Shown here piece after piece: positions 18,229 through 28,296 of a stretch of 64,000 nt of DNA. The stretch is from Leptodesmis sichuanensis A121 (GTDB taxonomy: Bacteria; Cyanobacteriota; Cyanobacteriia; Leptolyngbyales; Leptolyngbyaceae), in NCBI RefSeq assembly GCF_021379005.1, contig NZ_CP075171.1, positions 62,001 through 126,000 of the forward strand, given 5' to 3'. A program made the translations under genes and the position numbers. The notes under the pieces were generated by a model. It ran no database searches. It worked only from the letters and a program-made list of their open reading frames with translations, and was not told where the DNA came from. Positions within the stretch are counted from its first letter, which is position 1, and each line of letters starts with the position of its first letter.

Positions 18229-19350
18229 ATGGCGGGAGCAGCAAGGTTAATCAGGAAAACGCAGAGCTTACTATTGGCAGCGATCGCCGCCTTGACGATG
18301 CCGCTTGACTCACCTTCAGCCCTGGCTACCTCTCCTCTACCGATTGAAAGCAAGCCTTTTGCCACCTGGTGCTCTGCTCAAGCTTCCCTGGAGCCAGCCA
18401 CAAAACACACTGTTAATGTGCTGTTACGTATTTCCGGTGCAACCGATTGTCAGCAGGCAGAAAAAACCTTGAGTGAACAAACTACCTTGGTTCTGGGCGG
18501 AAGCCAGATTTCTGACCTGCAGCCTTTAGCAGGTTTCAAAAATCTGCAAGTGCTGGTGCTCAGCAATAATCAAATTTCTGATCTGAGTCCCTTAGCAAAC
18601 CTGACCAATCTCACCTGGTTGGCTCTAGATACTAATCAGATTTCCGATTTGCAGCCGCTGGCCTCCCTCGTCAATCTGCAAACCCTGATCCTGGACACCA
18701 ACCGCATTTCTGATCTAAGTCCGCTGGCATCATTAACAGGTTTAGTCAGTTTGCTGCTCTATAACAATCAGATTTCTGACCTCAGCCCCCTGGCTGCGCT
18801 CAAAAACTTGCAAGCTCTTTCTCTGTATAACAACCAGATCGCTGATATCAGTCCCCTGGCGGGTTTAACGGAATTAACGGTGCTCTCTCTCTATGACAAT
18901 AAGATTAAGGATGTAGCTCCCCTGGCTGCATTAACACAGTTGAAAACCTTGCTCTTATTTGAAAATCAAATTTCTGACATTCAACCCCTAAGTGCTTTAA
19001 CCCGGTTAGAATCATTAGCTTTGTTTGAAAATCAAATTACTGATCTCTCACCGTTGCAAACTCTCACCAATCTGAACGAACTGATTATTGGGAATAACCC
19101 GATCGCCGATGTTCACCCCCTCAGTTCCCTCATTAATTTAAAGAAGCTGGCATTGTTTAATACCAGAGTAACGGATATCAGTTCCCTGGGAGCGATCGCT
19201 ACCCTAACCCACCTGGATCTGTACAATACCCCAGTTACGGACACAAAGCCTCTGCAGTCCCTGAAGCAATTGGTTGAACTCGACCTGCGCAAAACAGCCA
19301 TTAAAGACCGCATCTGTCCGGTTTCAGGGGTGCAGGTTTGCCGCCTATAA
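18229..19350 (+). CDS. Secreted leucine-rich-repeat protein (SDS22/internalin-like)
   Basis: 373 residues. The N-terminus has a basic start, a hydrophobic core (LLLAAIAALTMPL) and an ALA-type cleavage site near residue 34, so export is likely. From about residue 85 to the end there are about a dozen 22-residue repeats of the type L-x-x-L-x-L-x-x-N-Q-I-S-D-L-x-P-L-A-x-L. These are like internalin/SDS22 repeats, which bind protein or glycan ligands on a curved solenoid. No cell-wall anchor is seen. It starts at ATG with a good AAGGGGG ribosome-binding site 8 nt upstream. The near-identical repeats suggest recent internal duplication. Ligand unknown. Confidence 0.92.
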   Translation: MAGAARLIRKTQSLLLAAIAALTMPLDSPSALATSPLPIESKPFATWCSAQASLEPATKHTVNVLLRISGATDCQQAEKTLSEQTTLVLGGSQISDLQPLAGFKNLQVLVLSNNQISDLSPLANLTNLTWLALDTNQISDLQPLASLVNLQTLILDTNRISDLSPLASLTGLVSLLLYNNQISDLSPLAALKNLQALSLYNNQIADISPLAGLTELTVLSLYDNKIKDVAPLAALTQLKTLLLFENQISDIQPLSALTRLESLALFENQITDLSPLQTLTNLNELIIGNNPIADVHPLSSLINLKKLALFNTRVTDISSLGAIATLTHLDLYNTPVTDTKPLQSLKQLVELDLRKTAIKDRICPVSGVQVCRL

Positions 19351-19353
19351 TAC

Positions 19354-19377
19354 GATTTTGGATTTTGGATTAGTACA
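19354..19377. repeat. ATTTTGG heptamer repeat
   Basis: Two copies of ATTTTGG plus a partial one follow the leucine-rich-repeat gene. The same heptamer occurs four times inside the FAD oxidoreductase gene at 26814-26841. Confidence 0.6.
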
Positions 19378-19410
19378 ACAAAGCGGAAGTCTACATACCA
19401 TTCCAATCCG

Positions 19411-19481
19411 CCCTCATCCCCCAGCCCCTTCTCCCAAACAGGATCCCTCTACCCACTTGGGAGAGGGATTTAGGGTGAGGG
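19411..19481. repeat. REP-like palindromic element, possible bidirectional terminator
   Basis: The ends pair (CCCTCATCCC with GGGTGAGGG) and an internal stem forms between CTTCTCCCAA and TTGGGAGAGG. It lies between the converging leucine-rich-repeat gene and glyS. Similar C-rich palindromes are dispersed in many filamentous cyanobacterial genomes. Confidence 0.6.
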
Positions 19482-19513
19482 CAGATTCGTATACGAACTT
19501 ACGCCATAGAGCA

Positions 19514-21664
19514 CTAGCTTTTGACGATCGCTCCAAAGTCCGCCAACAGGCGAGCATAGTTTCGTAATATACCCAGTAAGTTCAAACGGTTCTGCTTGAT
19601 GTCGGGGTTTGGATCCATGACCAGAACACTGTCTGGCCCATCAAAGAAGTTGGCTACAGTCGGTGCGATATCAGCCAGAGCCTCGACGAGCCTTTGATAA
19701 TCTCGCTCTCCCTGCATCTGATTATGTAATTGTCCTAATGCCTTAAAAAATGCCTCTTCCGAGGATTTTTCAAAGTATTTGGGTTGGATAACCTGAGTCG
19801 GATCCAGTTGAGTAGTTGCTAAAGTTCCCTGAGCCGCCAATCGTGAGGCTCGATTCACGGTTTCGTAAATGGTAGCGAGTGTACCGTTGTTGCGAATAGA
19901 TTGAAGAAACAGAGCACGATCGCGCACATCCAGCAGATCAACCAGCGCCCGTTGAGTGTACTCCAGATCATTTTCTCCCAGTACTGCGTTTACCAGGTCA
20001 TAATCGATTTCTCGATCTTCTTGCAATAAAGTGCGAATGCGTTGCAGGAAGAAGTCTTGCAACTGTTGCCATAAGTCTTCAACAGACAGCTTCATCACCG
20101 AGGCAAACGATCGCTCGAAGTTAGCAATCACCTGATCCAGCAATTGAGCCAGATTGAGGGGCAAATCGGCGGCCCAGGCAATATTGACGATCGCATTGGC
20201 AGCCCGACGCAGGGCAAAGGGATCGGAGGAACCACTGGGAATCATCCCCAAACCAAAAATACAGACCAGGGTATCCAGACGATCGGCAATTCCCACCACC
20301 TGTCCGGTGAGAGAAGCAGGCAGGCGATCGTTAGCTCCCCTCGGCTGGTAATGCTCAAAAATGGCATTGGCAACTGCTTCCGGTTCGCCACCCACCAGCG
20401 CGTATTTCTGGCCCATAATCCCTTGCAACTCTGGAAACTCACCCACCATTTGGGTCACCAGATCGGCTTTGCATAAGAAGGCAGCGCGTTGAATGTGAGC
20501 GCGATCGCTGCCCGTAATTTTCAATTGATCGGCAATCAAATCGGCGACCAGGCCAATCCGGTCTACCTTGGCTCTCACGGAACCCAGATCTGCCTGGAAG
20601 GTAACAGTTTCTAATCTCGGTAAATAGCTTTCTAACGGAACAGCGCGATCGGCTTCAAAAAAGAACTTACCATCGGATAAGCGTGCCCGGATGACGCGTT
20701 CATTGCCTTCCGCGATGATCTTGGCCTTCGCCGGATCGCCGTTGGAGATAGTAATAAAATAGGGCAGTAACTCATCGGAATTCGCCTGTTTCAGCACCGG
20801 AAAATAGCGCTGATGGCTTTCCATTTCCGTGATGATTACTTCCGACGGCAATTCCAAAAACTCCGGATCAAACTTGCCAATCACCGGAGAAGGGGATTCC
20901 ACCAGATTTGTGACTTCTTGCAACAAAGCGGGATTAATCACTGCCACACCGCCCACTTCAGCGGCACTGGCTTCAATTTGTTGCCGAATCAGGCTTTGTC
21001 GCTTAGCTCTATCTACCTGCACAAAGGCCGCATTCAGCACACTGACATACTCCTCCGCGTGAGGAATAATCACTGGCTCCGGGTGCAGTACACGATGACC
21101 CTGAGAAATGCGATCGCTCTTACAGCCTTGCGAGCCGTTCATCAGTTCAATTGGCAAAACCTCACTATCCAGCAGGGCAACCAGCCAGCGAATCGGACGG
21201 GGGAAGCGCAAGTCACCATCAGCCCAGCGCATAAACCGTTTCCCTTCCAGGCCCGTAATCCATGCGGGAACCAGAGTTTGGAGAATATCGGCAGTCGGTT
21301 GGCCAACGATCGTCTTGCGAATAAAAACAAAATCGCCTTTCTCCGTGGGGCGAATTTCCAGATCGGATACGGCCACTCCCTGCTTTTGAGCAAACCCTAC
21401 TGCAGCTTTCGTCGGTTTCCCATCTTTAAACGCAGCCTGGGCGGGTGGCCCCTTCACCTCTTCTTCCTGATCAGGCTGACGCTCTGGTAAACCCCAGATC
21501 AGCACAGCAAGCCGCCGGGGAGTGCCAAAAAATTCCACATCTTCTGGAGTCAGGGAATGGTCAGCGAGACTTTTGGGAATCCGCGATCGCCACTGCTCCA
21601 GCGCTTCATCCACAAAATCTGCTGGAAGTTCTTCGGTGCCAACTTCTAATAAAAATGTCGCCAT
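19514..21664 (-). CDS. glyS: Glycine--tRNA ligase beta subunit
   Basis: 716 residues, the normal length. It is the large subunit of the alpha2beta2 glycyl-tRNA synthetase and is responsible for tRNA recognition; glyQ (alpha) is not in this window. The N-terminus [20 protein letters not shown] is the family signature. Later hallmarks are [35 protein letters not shown] and the C-terminal anticodon-binding part ending [20 protein letters not shown]. The ATG is well supported. Transcribed alone, converging on the leucine-rich-repeat gene. Confidence 0.97.
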   Translation of the reverse strand: MATFLLEVGTEELPADFVDEALEQWRSRIPKSLADHSLTPEDVEFFGTPRRLAVLIWGLPERQPDQEEEVKGPPAQAAFKDGKPTKAAVGFAQKQGVAVSDLEIRPTEKGDFVFIRKTIVGQPTADILQTLVPAWITGLEGKRFMRWADGDLRFPRPIRWLVALLDSEVLPIELMNGSQGCKSDRISQGHRVLHPEPVIIPHAEEYVSVLNAAFVQVDRAKRQSLIRQQIEASAAEVGGVAVINPALLQEVTNLVESPSPVIGKFDPEFLELPSEVIITEMESHQRYFPVLKQANSDELLPYFITISNGDPAKAKIIAEGNERVIRARLSDGKFFFEADRAVPLESYLPRLETVTFQADLGSVRAKVDRIGLVADLIADQLKITGSDRAHIQRAAFLCKADLVTQMVGEFPELQGIMGQKYALVGGEPEAVANAIFEHYQPRGANDRLPASLTGQVVGIADRLDTLVCIFGLGMIPSGSSDPFALRRAANAIVNIAWAADLPLNLAQLLDQVIANFERSFASVMKLSVEDLWQQLQDFFLQRIRTLLQEDREIDYDLVNAVLGENDLEYTQRALVDLLDVRDRALFLQSIRNNGTLATIYETVNRASRLAAQGTLATTQLDPTQVIQPKYFEKSSEEAFFKALGQLHNQMQGERDYQRLVEALADIAPTVANFFDGPDSVLVMDPNPDIKQNRLNLLGILRNYARLLADFGAIVKS

Positions 21665-21746
21665 TACTTACCCTTAAGGCCAGATTCGACTCAACTTACC
21701 TAGTGTACCTGCTAAGGATAAAGTGGCGAGTTTCTCCAAGACCTCT

Positions 21747-22763
21747 TTAAATCGAATAATGCAAAGGGAAAGCTCTGGCATCTTTGGGTTTGACAAAGAC
21801 TCGCTGATTGGGCTGCAAGTTCAGTTCATCAAACCGTTCCCGACTGAGGTGGGCTGTGACGACCTGACCATCATCCAGGGTTAACTCGGCCTGAATTTCC
21901 CAGCCTAAGTGGATAATCCGACTGACCCGTGCTGGAACCGTTGCTTCTGTCGATTTGGTTTCGATTAAAATATCCTGAGGCCGCAGGAAAACTTCGGGGT
22001 GGGGAGAATCGAACCCGTTGGCCTGGAAAATATTGGAGCTACTGGGTAATACATTCACTGGGCCAATAAAGCTCATGACAAAGGCACTGGCTGGATGATC
22101 GTAAATCTCGGCGGGGGTGCCAATTTGTTCGATCTTGCCTTTGTTCATGATCACGATTTCATCCGCCACTTCCATCGCTTCTTCCTGGTCGTGAGTTACA
22201 AATACAGTGGTGACATGGACTTCATCATGGAGACGGCGTAACCAGGCTCTCAACCCCTTACGAACCTGAGCATCCAACGCGCCAAAAGGTTCATCCAGCA
22301 ACAGGACTTTTGGTTCTACAGCCAGCGCTCTGGCCAGAGCCACCCGTTGTCGTTGTCCGCCGGATAGTTGAGACGGGTAGCGATCGCCCAATCCCTGTAA
22401 CTGCACCAACTCCAGTAATTCGTCTACCCGGGCCTTAATCTTTTTCGCAGGGGTTTTTCGCAGTTCCAGGGCAAAGGCAATATTTTTCCGCACCGTGAGA
22501 TGCTTGAATAAAGCGTAGTGCTGGAATACAAAGCCAATATTGCGATCCTGCACACTCTGGTAAGTGGCATCTTCACCCGTCAACCAGATGCGCCCAGAAT
22601 CTGGGGTTTCCAGACCAGAAATTAAGCGTAACAGGGTAGACTTGCCGGAACCTGAAGGCCCTAACAACGCTACCAGCGACCCACTTTCAATTTTCAAATT
22701 AATATGGCTAACAGCCTGAAAACTACCGAACTGCTTCGATACATCCTCAACGACAATACCCAC
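21747..22763 (-). CDS. cysA: Sulfate/thiosulfate ABC transporter ATP-binding protein
   Basis: 338 residues from the GTG at 22763; the family starts MGIVVE, and an upstream TTG at 22778 would only add five residues. Walker [12 protein letters not shown], signature [16 protein letters not shown], Walker [13 protein letters not shown] and the H-loop [14 protein letters not shown] are complete. A C-terminal TOBE-like domain ([23 protein letters not shown]) marks the CysA/CUT1 type. An AGGTTAGGTG run lies just before the GTG. It powers sulfate import through CysT/CysW, but no permease or binding-protein gene is adjacent. The neighbouring glyS is unrelated, so it is an isolated cysA. Confidence 0.9.
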   Translation of the reverse strand: MGIVVEDVSKQFGSFQAVSHINLKIESGSLVALLGPSGSGKSTLLRLISGLETPDSGRIWLTGEDATYQSVQDRNIGFVFQHYALFKHLTVRKNIAFALELRKTPAKKIKARVDELLELVQLQGLGDRYPSQLSGGQRQRVALARALAVEPKVLLLDEPFGALDAQVRKGLRAWLRRLHDEVHVTTVFVTHDQEEAMEVADEIVIMNKGKIEQIGTPAEIYDHPASAFVMSFIGPVNVLPSSSNIFQANGFDSPHPEVFLRPQDILIETKSTEATVPARVSRIIHLGWEIQAELTLDDGQVVTAHLSRERFDELNLQPNQRVFVKPKDARAFPLHYSI

Positions 22764-23271
22764 AGCACCTAACCTCAATACAAGCAGAAGGTAACGGGAA
22801 GCAACAAAACCCCACTTTTTTGATAGGGTTTTTGTAGTTTATAACATAATGACGAGTCGAATCCTTTAAAGTCAGGCTCTTCTAAAAACCTTTACAAGAC
22901 TGAGAGTTCCCCCTGCCGAATTAAGAGCAATCCCCTAAAGGCTACCGTGTACACACAAGTTATTCAGACGTGGCTGTCACCGAAATCCAACCGTTACCCC
23001 CAAACTCCTGACTTGGGTGGCAGCCCCCCAACCCCCCACTGTGGAGGACGGCTGTGTCCCCCCTCCAGAAGGGGTCAGCGGTGATCTATTCAAGCCCCTC
23101 GTAGAACTCATTCAGCGGTTGAGCCTCTATCTGTGGCATCCTACCAGCCAACCCTTGTGGGGAGGGGGGGAGATCAACCGCTTTAGCTCAATAAAATTAA
23201 ACCAACCAGCCCTGTGTAAAGAGTTCATGCACTACAATAGGAAGGTTGTGAAAAATTGAACCTTTCAGGCT
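22764..23271. other. Divergent intergenic region between cysA and rpmF
   Basis: 508 bases without a supported gene. It contains C-runs and G-runs (about 23025-23060 and 23155-23172, with GGAGGGGGGG), an AT-rich part near 22800-22850 likely to hold the cysA promoter, and the rpmF promoter near the right end. A 20-30-base hairpin-like C/G-rich region could form but no T-tract follows. Confidence 0.5.
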
Positions 23272-23448
23272 ATGGCTGTTCCTAAGAAGAAAACCTCTAA
23301 ATCGAAGCGAGATATGCGTCGGGCAACCTGGAAGCGGAAGGCGCAGGCTCAAGCTCAGAAAGCCCTGTCGATCGGCAAATCCATTCTGACCGGACGGGCA
23401 GAAGGCTTTATCTATCCTCAAGATGAAGAGGATGAAGATGAGGAATAA
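23272..23448 (+). CDS. rpmF: 50S ribosomal protein bL32
   Basis: 58 residues: [20 protein letters not shown] at the N-terminus is the bL32 signature, followed by a lysine/arginine/alanine-rich helix. The C-terminus is an acidic tail (DEEDEDEE) common in cyanobacterial bL32. It lacks the zinc-binding cysteines found in some bL32 proteins. The ATG is found only by inspection because the gene is short. It is followed within 91 bases by mrnC on the same strand, so this may be a small translation/RNA operon. Confidence 0.96.
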   Translation: MAVPKKKTSKSKRDMRRATWKRKAQAQAQKALSIGKSILTGRAEGFIYPQDEEDEDEE

Positions 23449-23539
23449 TTCCTCTGGACAGAGGGACTCGCTGAATCGGCGTTCTGGCTCATAAACAAGA
23501 CCTGGCAGCGATGTCCCAAATTTCTTTATGGTCAGGTGA

Positions 23540-24031
23540 ATGACATTCCCCTATGATCAAGATTCTACTGATTTAGATAATTTAGATGGGGATTCAAACA
23601 GCCTTCTAAAAGAGGGTTGCTTATCTAATTTTTTATTATGGAAATCGGTTTCACCTGAACAGCTTCAGCAGGTATCTCCAGCCGCACTGGCCTATTTAGG
23701 AGATGCTGTGTTTGAGCTTTATATTCGTTCCTTGTATTTAATCCCACCGAAACGCATTCAAACCTACCATCATCAGGTTGTGGCTCAAGTCAGGGCAGAA
23801 GCACAGGCCCAGCATCTGCGATCGTTACTTCCCCACCTGACCCCTACCGAGTTAGCTGTGACTAAGCGGGGACGGAATGCTGCTACCGGGAAGCCCAAAC
23901 GTATTGATCTGGAGACCTATCAGCAAGCCACCAGCTTAGAAACATTGATCGGATATCTCTATCTTTCCGACCCCCAACGACTGGCTTATTTGTTTAGCCT
24001 GATAGAGAGCGAGCTAAACCCTTCACCTTGA
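23540..24031 (+). CDS. mrnC: Mini-ribonuclease 3
   Basis: 163 residues. Mini-III is an RNase III catalytic domain without a double-stranded-RNA-binding domain; it trims 23S rRNA precursors. The catalytic signature appears as [22 protein letters not shown], with the conserved E/D pair in YLGDAVFE, and LVGYLYL-like [15 protein letters not shown] closes the fold. The N-terminal ~40 residues are variable. The ribosome-binding site AGGTG precedes the ATG. It sits between rpmF and rlmB, which also act on the large ribosomal subunit, so the context fits the role. Confidence 0.92.
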   Translation: MTFPYDQDSTDLDNLDGDSNSLLKEGCLSNFLLWKSVSPEQLQQVSPAALAYLGDAVFELYIRSLYLIPPKRIQTYHHQVVAQVRAEAQAQHLRSLLPHLTPTELAVTKRGRNAATGKPKRIDLETYQQATSLETLIGYLYLSDPQRLAYLFSLIESELNPSP

Positions 24032-24065
24032 ATTCCACACCCTTCATTCCATCCCGGTAATTGTT

Positions 24066-25490
24066 ATGAAAGATCAAAAGCGGCCCTCCGATCCCCAGCG
24101 TCGATCGCGGCCTGAACGCCGTTCCGATGCATCCCGGCCACATACTTCTGCCTGGTCTGATGAAAAACGTCCAGCATCAGGACGGTCAGGCAATAAATCC
24201 GCTCGTTCCACTAGCCGCAGTAACCGGGACGACTTTGACTATGAGGGGGAAGAACGGCCCTACCGCAGCAAAGACAGCAAACGCTATCCAAGAAGAGACG
24301 AGAAAAGAGACGATCGCCCTTACCGGGACAAGGACAGTCGATCCTACCAGTCACGAGACGATCGCCCTTACCGCGAGAAGGACGGCAGACCTTATCAGAA
24401 AAGAGACGATCGGCCTTACCGGGACAAAGACAGCAGACCCTACCAAAAAGATGATCGCTCTTATCGGGACAAAGATAGCAGACCCTATCAGAAGCAAGAC
24501 GAGCGGCCCTATCAGAAAAGAGAGGAGCGACCTTATCGGGACAAAGACAGCAGACCCTACCAGAAGCAAGACGAGCGGCCTTACCGGGACAACGATCGCC
24601 GTCCGCCAAGATTTCATGCCAGCGATCGTGATCGATCTCCAGCCCCTGAATCTACGGCCATCACCGCCCCAACTGTTGAGGAAACAGAACTGATTTACGG
24701 TCGTCATGCCGTACTGGCGGCTCTGGAAAATCAGCAAAACCTGAATCGGGTCTGGATTACTCCCCGATTGCGCTACGATGCCCGCTTCCATACCTTGTTG
24801 CAACAGGCGAAAGCCAATGGCACAGTCATTGATGAGGTTGATCCCCGTCGCTTAGATCAAATTACGGAAGGCGCAACTCATCAAGGGGTGGCAGCGCAAA
24901 TCGCACCTTATGAATACGTGGAGTTAACGGAGTTAATTCAGCAGGCGAAGGCCAAGTCTGAACAACCTGTGATTGTAGTGGCCGATGGCATCACTGATCC
25001 CCATAATCTGGGAGCGATTATCCGTACTGCAGAGGCGATCGGCGCTCAGGGATTGATCATTCCGCAACGGCGGGCGGCTGGGATCACGGCTACAGTGGTC
25101 AAAGTGGCTGCAGGTGCATTAGCGACATTTCCGGTGGCCAGAGTGGTGAACTTAAACCGTGCCCTGGAAGCGCTGAAGGCAGAAGGATTCTGGCTTTATG
25201 GGCTGGCGGCAGAAGCTGGCCAATCGATTCAGAGTGTGGAATTTACGGGGGCGATCGCCCTGGTAATTGGAGCCGAAGGGGAAGGGTTGAGCCTGATGGT
25301 AGAACGAACCTGTGACGCTTTAGTGTCGATTCATCTTGCTGGTCGCACTCCCAGCCTGAATGCATCGGTAGCGGCGGGAATGGCACTTTATGAAGTGTAT
25401 CGGCAACGGCAGTTTAAACCCCTCCAATTAGATAGATTTCAGTCAACCTGGTTGAAAAAAGGTGAGGTTGCAGAGTATAACAAATCATGA
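24066..25490 (+). CDS. rlmB: 23S rRNA (guanosine-2'-O-)-methyltransferase RlmB with a long charged repeat extension
   Basis: 474 residues. The C-terminal ~265 residues are a SpoU/TrmH-type SPOUT methyltransferase: a small substrate-binding domain ([14 protein letters not shown]), motif 1 [21 protein letters not shown], motif 2 [13 protein letters not shown] and motif 3 [22 protein letters not shown]. It uses S-adenosylmethionine to 2'-O-methylate a 23S rRNA guanosine. The N-terminal ~200 residues are unusual for bacteria in general. They are an R/D/K/Y/P-rich low-complexity tract with tandem copies of an eight-residue unit like RPYRDKDS or RPYQKQDE. It is preceded 34 bases upstream by mrnC on the same strand. 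Confidence 0.93.
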   Translation: MKDQKRPSDPQRRSRPERRSDASRPHTSAWSDEKRPASGRSGNKSARSTSRSNRDDFDYEGEERPYRSKDSKRYPRRDEKRDDRPYRDKDSRSYQSRDDRPYREKDGRPYQKRDDRPYRDKDSRPYQKDDRSYRDKDSRPYQKQDERPYQKREERPYRDKDSRPYQKQDERPYRDNDRRPPRFHASDRDRSPAPESTAITAPTVEETELIYGRHAVLAALENQQNLNRVWITPRLRYDARFHTLLQQAKANGTVIDEVDPRRLDQITEGATHQGVAAQIAPYEYVELTELIQQAKAKSEQPVIVVADGITDPHNLGAIIRTAEAIGAQGLIIPQRRAAGITATVVKVAAGALATFPVARVVNLNRALEALKAEGFWLYGLAAEAGQSIQSVEFTGAIALVIGAEGEGLSLMVERTCDALVSIHLAGRTPSLNASVAAGMALYEVYRQRQFKPLQLDRFQSTWLKKGEVAEYNKS

Positions 25491-25563
25491 AGTAAGAAAT
25501 TGCTGAAGTGGATTAAAGACACATCGCCCTCACCAAGCTGCGAATAAATTTTTTGAGAAAGCA

Positions 25564-25848
25564 ATGCAGGAACTTTTCACTCGTTTGATAGACCTTGTTG
25601 GGCTTGCCTGGTGGGTTGAAGTTAAAACAGAGTCACCCCGCTGTATTTACTACTTTGGCCCTTTTCTCACGGCTGATGAGGCAGAAGCTGCGAAACCCGG
25701 TTACGTAGAAGATTTGCAGCAGGAAGATGCTCAAGGAATTGAAGCGGTGACGAAACGCTGCAAACCAGTACAGTTGACAATTTATGATGACGACTTGGGG
25801 GAGCTTCCAAGTAAAGTCACTCCCTCCTTCAGCAGTCCTCTGACTTAG
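25564..25848 (+). CDS. DUF1816 domain protein (CpcD-like fold suspected)
   Basis: 94 residues, cyanobacterial DUF1816. AWWVEVKTESPRCIYYFGPF followed by TADEAEAAKPGYVEDLQQE is the typical core. The family is related in sequence to the small CpcD linker fold of phycobilisomes, but its function is not established. Starts at ATG 74 bases after rlmB, same strand. Confidence 0.85.
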   Translation: MQELFTRLIDLVGLAWWVEVKTESPRCIYYFGPFLTADEAEAAKPGYVEDLQQEDAQGIEAVTKRCKPVQLTIYDDDLGELPSKVTPSFSSPLT

Positions 25849-25889
25849 CTGAAACAGGTAGAGGCTTTACGAATTTCTGAAAGTCAAAT

Positions 25890-27758
25890 TTAGTCAGGTT
25901 GAATGGCACTTGCCAATATCCATTCTCCTGACCCATTGAGCATTCCAGTAATGGCTATGGTTTGGCCATTCTGCAGGTTTTCTAGAGCTTGATTGATCTC
26001 CGATCGCAGCGTCACGATCGCGAACCGCTGTCCTTGCAACTCTGTCGGTTCGTGGACAGTCAAAAGATAGTCCTGGGTGCGTTGTCGGGTGAAAGTTCCA
26101 GTTAGCTTCTGTTGGCTGTTAATAGATTGCTGCCTTGATTGTAAGGTGCCCGTGTTACTGATGTTTCGGGAGGTTACAGGTTTGTCAGGACAGTAGCCAC
26201 TAGCAGGATAATTTTCTGGGTGATCTAAATAATAGGTTTGCCAGTAAAGCCAGTCAGGATGGTCGGGTTCCAGATTGAATAGGGGGATCAGGGCAGCGGC
26301 AGCGCTGGGATCCTGTAACAAGGCTTCCTGGAGCGATCGCACATTTAACTCTCGCGGTTGACAGCCCTGTTCCACACAGAGAGCCGCAGCCATACCTGCA
26401 GCCTGCCCGATTCCCAGCACGACGGGTTGCAGGCGAGTCGCGCCATTGGCGATATGGGACACAGAAATGTTTTTTTCACACGCTAACAAGCCGTCGATCG
26501 CGGCTGGGATCAGTGCGCGATAAGGAATGGTAAACGGCGTTCCTGTCCAGCGGCCTCCCCAGCGAATCGATTTGGGTTGCAGGTGAATGTCGCCACTAGG
26601 ATAGTGATGATCATTGGCATAGTTGCCAATCGCGATCGCATCACAGAGGTTACTCGCCTGCAAACAACCTGCGGCTGAAACGGAAATTGGTAAAGCGGCA
26701 ACCTGGCCTTTGGAGATCGGCAGTAAATCCTGTTCGCGAATGGTTGTCAGTCCTTGCAGACGGCGGCTTTCCCGGTAGTAGGGATGTAGCGCATAAGCAC
26801 CGCCGCCGCGGGAATTTTGGATTTTGGATTTTGGATTTTGGAGTTCAGGAAGGGTGGGGAAGATATCGGTAGCGAGGCCGTAGCGCTGGCCCAGGTGGGT
26901 TTGAATGTAGCGGGCAAAGCTCTGGGTATGCCAGCGGGCTGCTTGCAGAAATTGCGATCGCTCCTCTGGACTGCCGATTAAACGCTGAATGCCTTCACCA
27001 TAATCATTGCCGCGAATGGGCCAATTGATCATGAAGCGGTTTCCCGGCAAGCGCCCATAGTTGAGAAATTTTTCGCCTCCGTAGTTATCCCAGGCTCCGG
27101 TAAAGCGATCGCTCTGCTCATGGGGTGGGGCTGGGATCAGGGGAGCGGGATTGTCGGCTCCGAAGTCCTGCAGGATCACGACCCAAGTGGGAGCCTGAAC
27201 AGGATAGGTCTGAGTCAGCAGGTTGGGAGCGATCGGGGCACTGGGTTCACCAAATTCGGCTTGCAATTCCCAACCCCAGCGATGCGGGATGTCTCCCAGG
27301 GCTAACAGATCGCCCAGTTCGGTGCCATCCAGGACAATCTGAGCGTATACGGTGAAATTCGGAAAGCGGACTCCGGTGACGCGATCGGCTTGCCTCAACA
27401 CCTCCAGGGGCACCTGTCCAGCGATCCACTGTAAGTTGGGTAACTCATTCACCCAGTCCTGAAAAATCTGAGCACCAACGCGGGGATCGTAAGTAAAGAA
27501 ACTGACCCAAGCGTGATCTAAGCCTCCCGGTTGGCGCTGGCGCAACTGTTGCAAATAGGCTCCCCAGATTCCCGTTTGCCATGCTTCCAACTCATTGCCG
27601 TCTGGAGCGACGACTCCGGCACTGGTAAGCATTCCTCCTAACCAGGGAAACTCACTGACCAGCAGCGTTTTGGCTCCTCGACGGGCCGCTTGCAGAGCCG
27701 CCGCCGTGCCGCCGGTTCCACCTCCCACAACCAACACTTCTACAGTCAGATTTTCCAT
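25890..27758 (-). CDS. FAD-dependent oxidoreductase (FAD_oxidored family)
   Basis: 622 residues. The N-terminal dinucleotide-binding motif VLVVGGGTGGTAAALQAARR and WLGGMLTSAGV match the PF12831 FAD-dependent oxidoreductase family. FMINWPIRGNDYGEG and ANGATRLQPVVLGIGQAAGMAAALC are later family segments. The C-terminal ~100 residues look like a separate beta-rich domain with weak similarity to nothing I recognise. No signal peptide is clear. Substrate is unknown; relatives oxidise sugars or xanthan-like units or act in glycan metabolism. A four-copy ATTTTGG heptamer array lies within the coding region, encoding LQNPKSKIQNSRG. Confidence 0.85.
   Translation of the reverse strand: MENLTVEVLVVGGGTGGTAAALQAARRGAKTLLVSEFPWLGGMLTSAGVVAPDGNELEAWQTGIWGAYLQQLRQRQPGGLDHAWVSFFTYDPRVGAQIFQDWVNELPNLQWIAGQVPLEVLRQADRVTGVRFPNFTVYAQIVLDGTELGDLLALGDIPHRWGWELQAEFGEPSAPIAPNLLTQTYPVQAPTWVVILQDFGADNPAPLIPAPPHEQSDRFTGAWDNYGGEKFLNYGRLPGNRFMINWPIRGNDYGEGIQRLIGSPEERSQFLQAARWHTQSFARYIQTHLGQRYGLATDIFPTLPELQNPKSKIQNSRGGGAYALHPYYRESRRLQGLTTIREQDLLPISKGQVAALPISVSAAGCLQASNLCDAIAIGNYANDHHYPSGDIHLQPKSIRWGGRWTGTPFTIPYRALIPAAIDGLLACEKNISVSHIANGATRLQPVVLGIGQAAGMAAALCVEQGCQPRELNVRSLQEALLQDPSAAAALIPLFNLEPDHPDWLYWQTYYLDHPENYPASGYCPDKPVTSRNISNTGTLQSRQQSINSQQKLTGTFTRQRTQDYLLTVHEPTELQGQRFAIVTLRSEINQALENLQNGQTIAITGMLNGSGEWILASAIQPD
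26814..26841. repeat. Four-copy ATTTTGG heptamer inside a coding sequence
   Basis: Four exact tandem ATTTTGG units on the plus strand. On the coding minus strand they read as part of the peptide NPKSKIQN in the middle of the FAD oxidoreductase, where the family normally has a surface loop or gap. The surrounding frame is intact. Confidence 0.9.
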
Positions 27759-27826
27759 ACTCGCCTGCCTTCAGTCGTCCAGCCTTAGATAATACGGTAC
27801 GGTGGACATAGAGAGAGGTAGGAATT

Positions 27827-28231
27827 ATGTCGTCGCGATCGCTTGCATCATTTAACGCCAGAATTGCCGAATCTGCTGAACTCCAGGAACGGCTCAACAG
27901 CATTCAATCTCCTGGCGAATTGATGGCCCTGGCGCAGGAACAGGGACTGGAACTCACTCCGGAAGACTTCCGAGAAATTGCTCAAGCCGCCTTTCAACAC
28001 TGGATCACGTTGCTGGATGCAACAACTCGCGCTTTTTTTGAACAGGCTCAATCTCTGCCAGAATTGAACCAAAAACTGAAACAGTGCCAGTCTCCCGAAA
28101 CCGCGATCGACCTGGCCAGAGAGCATGGTTTTGAGTTGACGATCACCGATTTGCAGCAAGCCGCGATCGTAGCCCGGACCATCCCAGGATTTAGCTTTGA
28201 AAAACTCTGGTTTAAAAAACTAGGAATATAA
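27827..28231 (+). CDS. Tandem Nif11-domain protein
   Basis: 134 residues with two Nif11-like halves. The first is about residues 5-56 (SFNARIAESAELQERLNSIQ ... LMALAQEQGLELTPEDF). The second is about residues 66-117 (FFEQAQSLPELNQKLKQCQ ... AIDLAREHGFELTITDL). Each shows the family pattern of an F...L...L helix, a short turn, A-x-x-x-G-x-x-(L/F)-(T/S)-x-x-(D/E). Nif11 domains occur in nif clusters and as leader regions of ribosomally made peptides. There is no GG/GA cleavage motif and no Cys-rich core after the second domain, so a leader role is unlikely. The C-terminal WFKKLGI is short. Preceded by an AGG-type ribosome-binding site. Confidence 0.85.
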   Translation: MSSRSLASFNARIAESAELQERLNSIQSPGELMALAQEQGLELTPEDFREIAQAAFQHWITLLDATTRAFFEQAQSLPELNQKLKQCQSPETAIDLAREHGFELTITDLQQAAIVARTIPGFSFEKLWFKKLGI

Positions 28232-28269
28232 CTATTCCCTGTCGCTATCAGGGCAGCGGCAGGGAATAG
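28232..28269. terminator. Hairpin between converging Nif11 and PhoX-like genes
   Basis: CTATTCCCTG (28232-28241) pairs perfectly with CAGGGAATAG (28260-28269). Without a clear T-tract, it is a candidate bidirectional transcript end or mRNA-stabilising stem. Confidence 0.55.
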
Positions 28270-28296
28270 TAGCGCGAACGGAGATGCCTGGGTTCC

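Noticed and set aside
20813-21490. 225-codon plus-strand frame opposite glyS
   Set aside because: Shadow of glyS; coding signal belongs to the minus strand.
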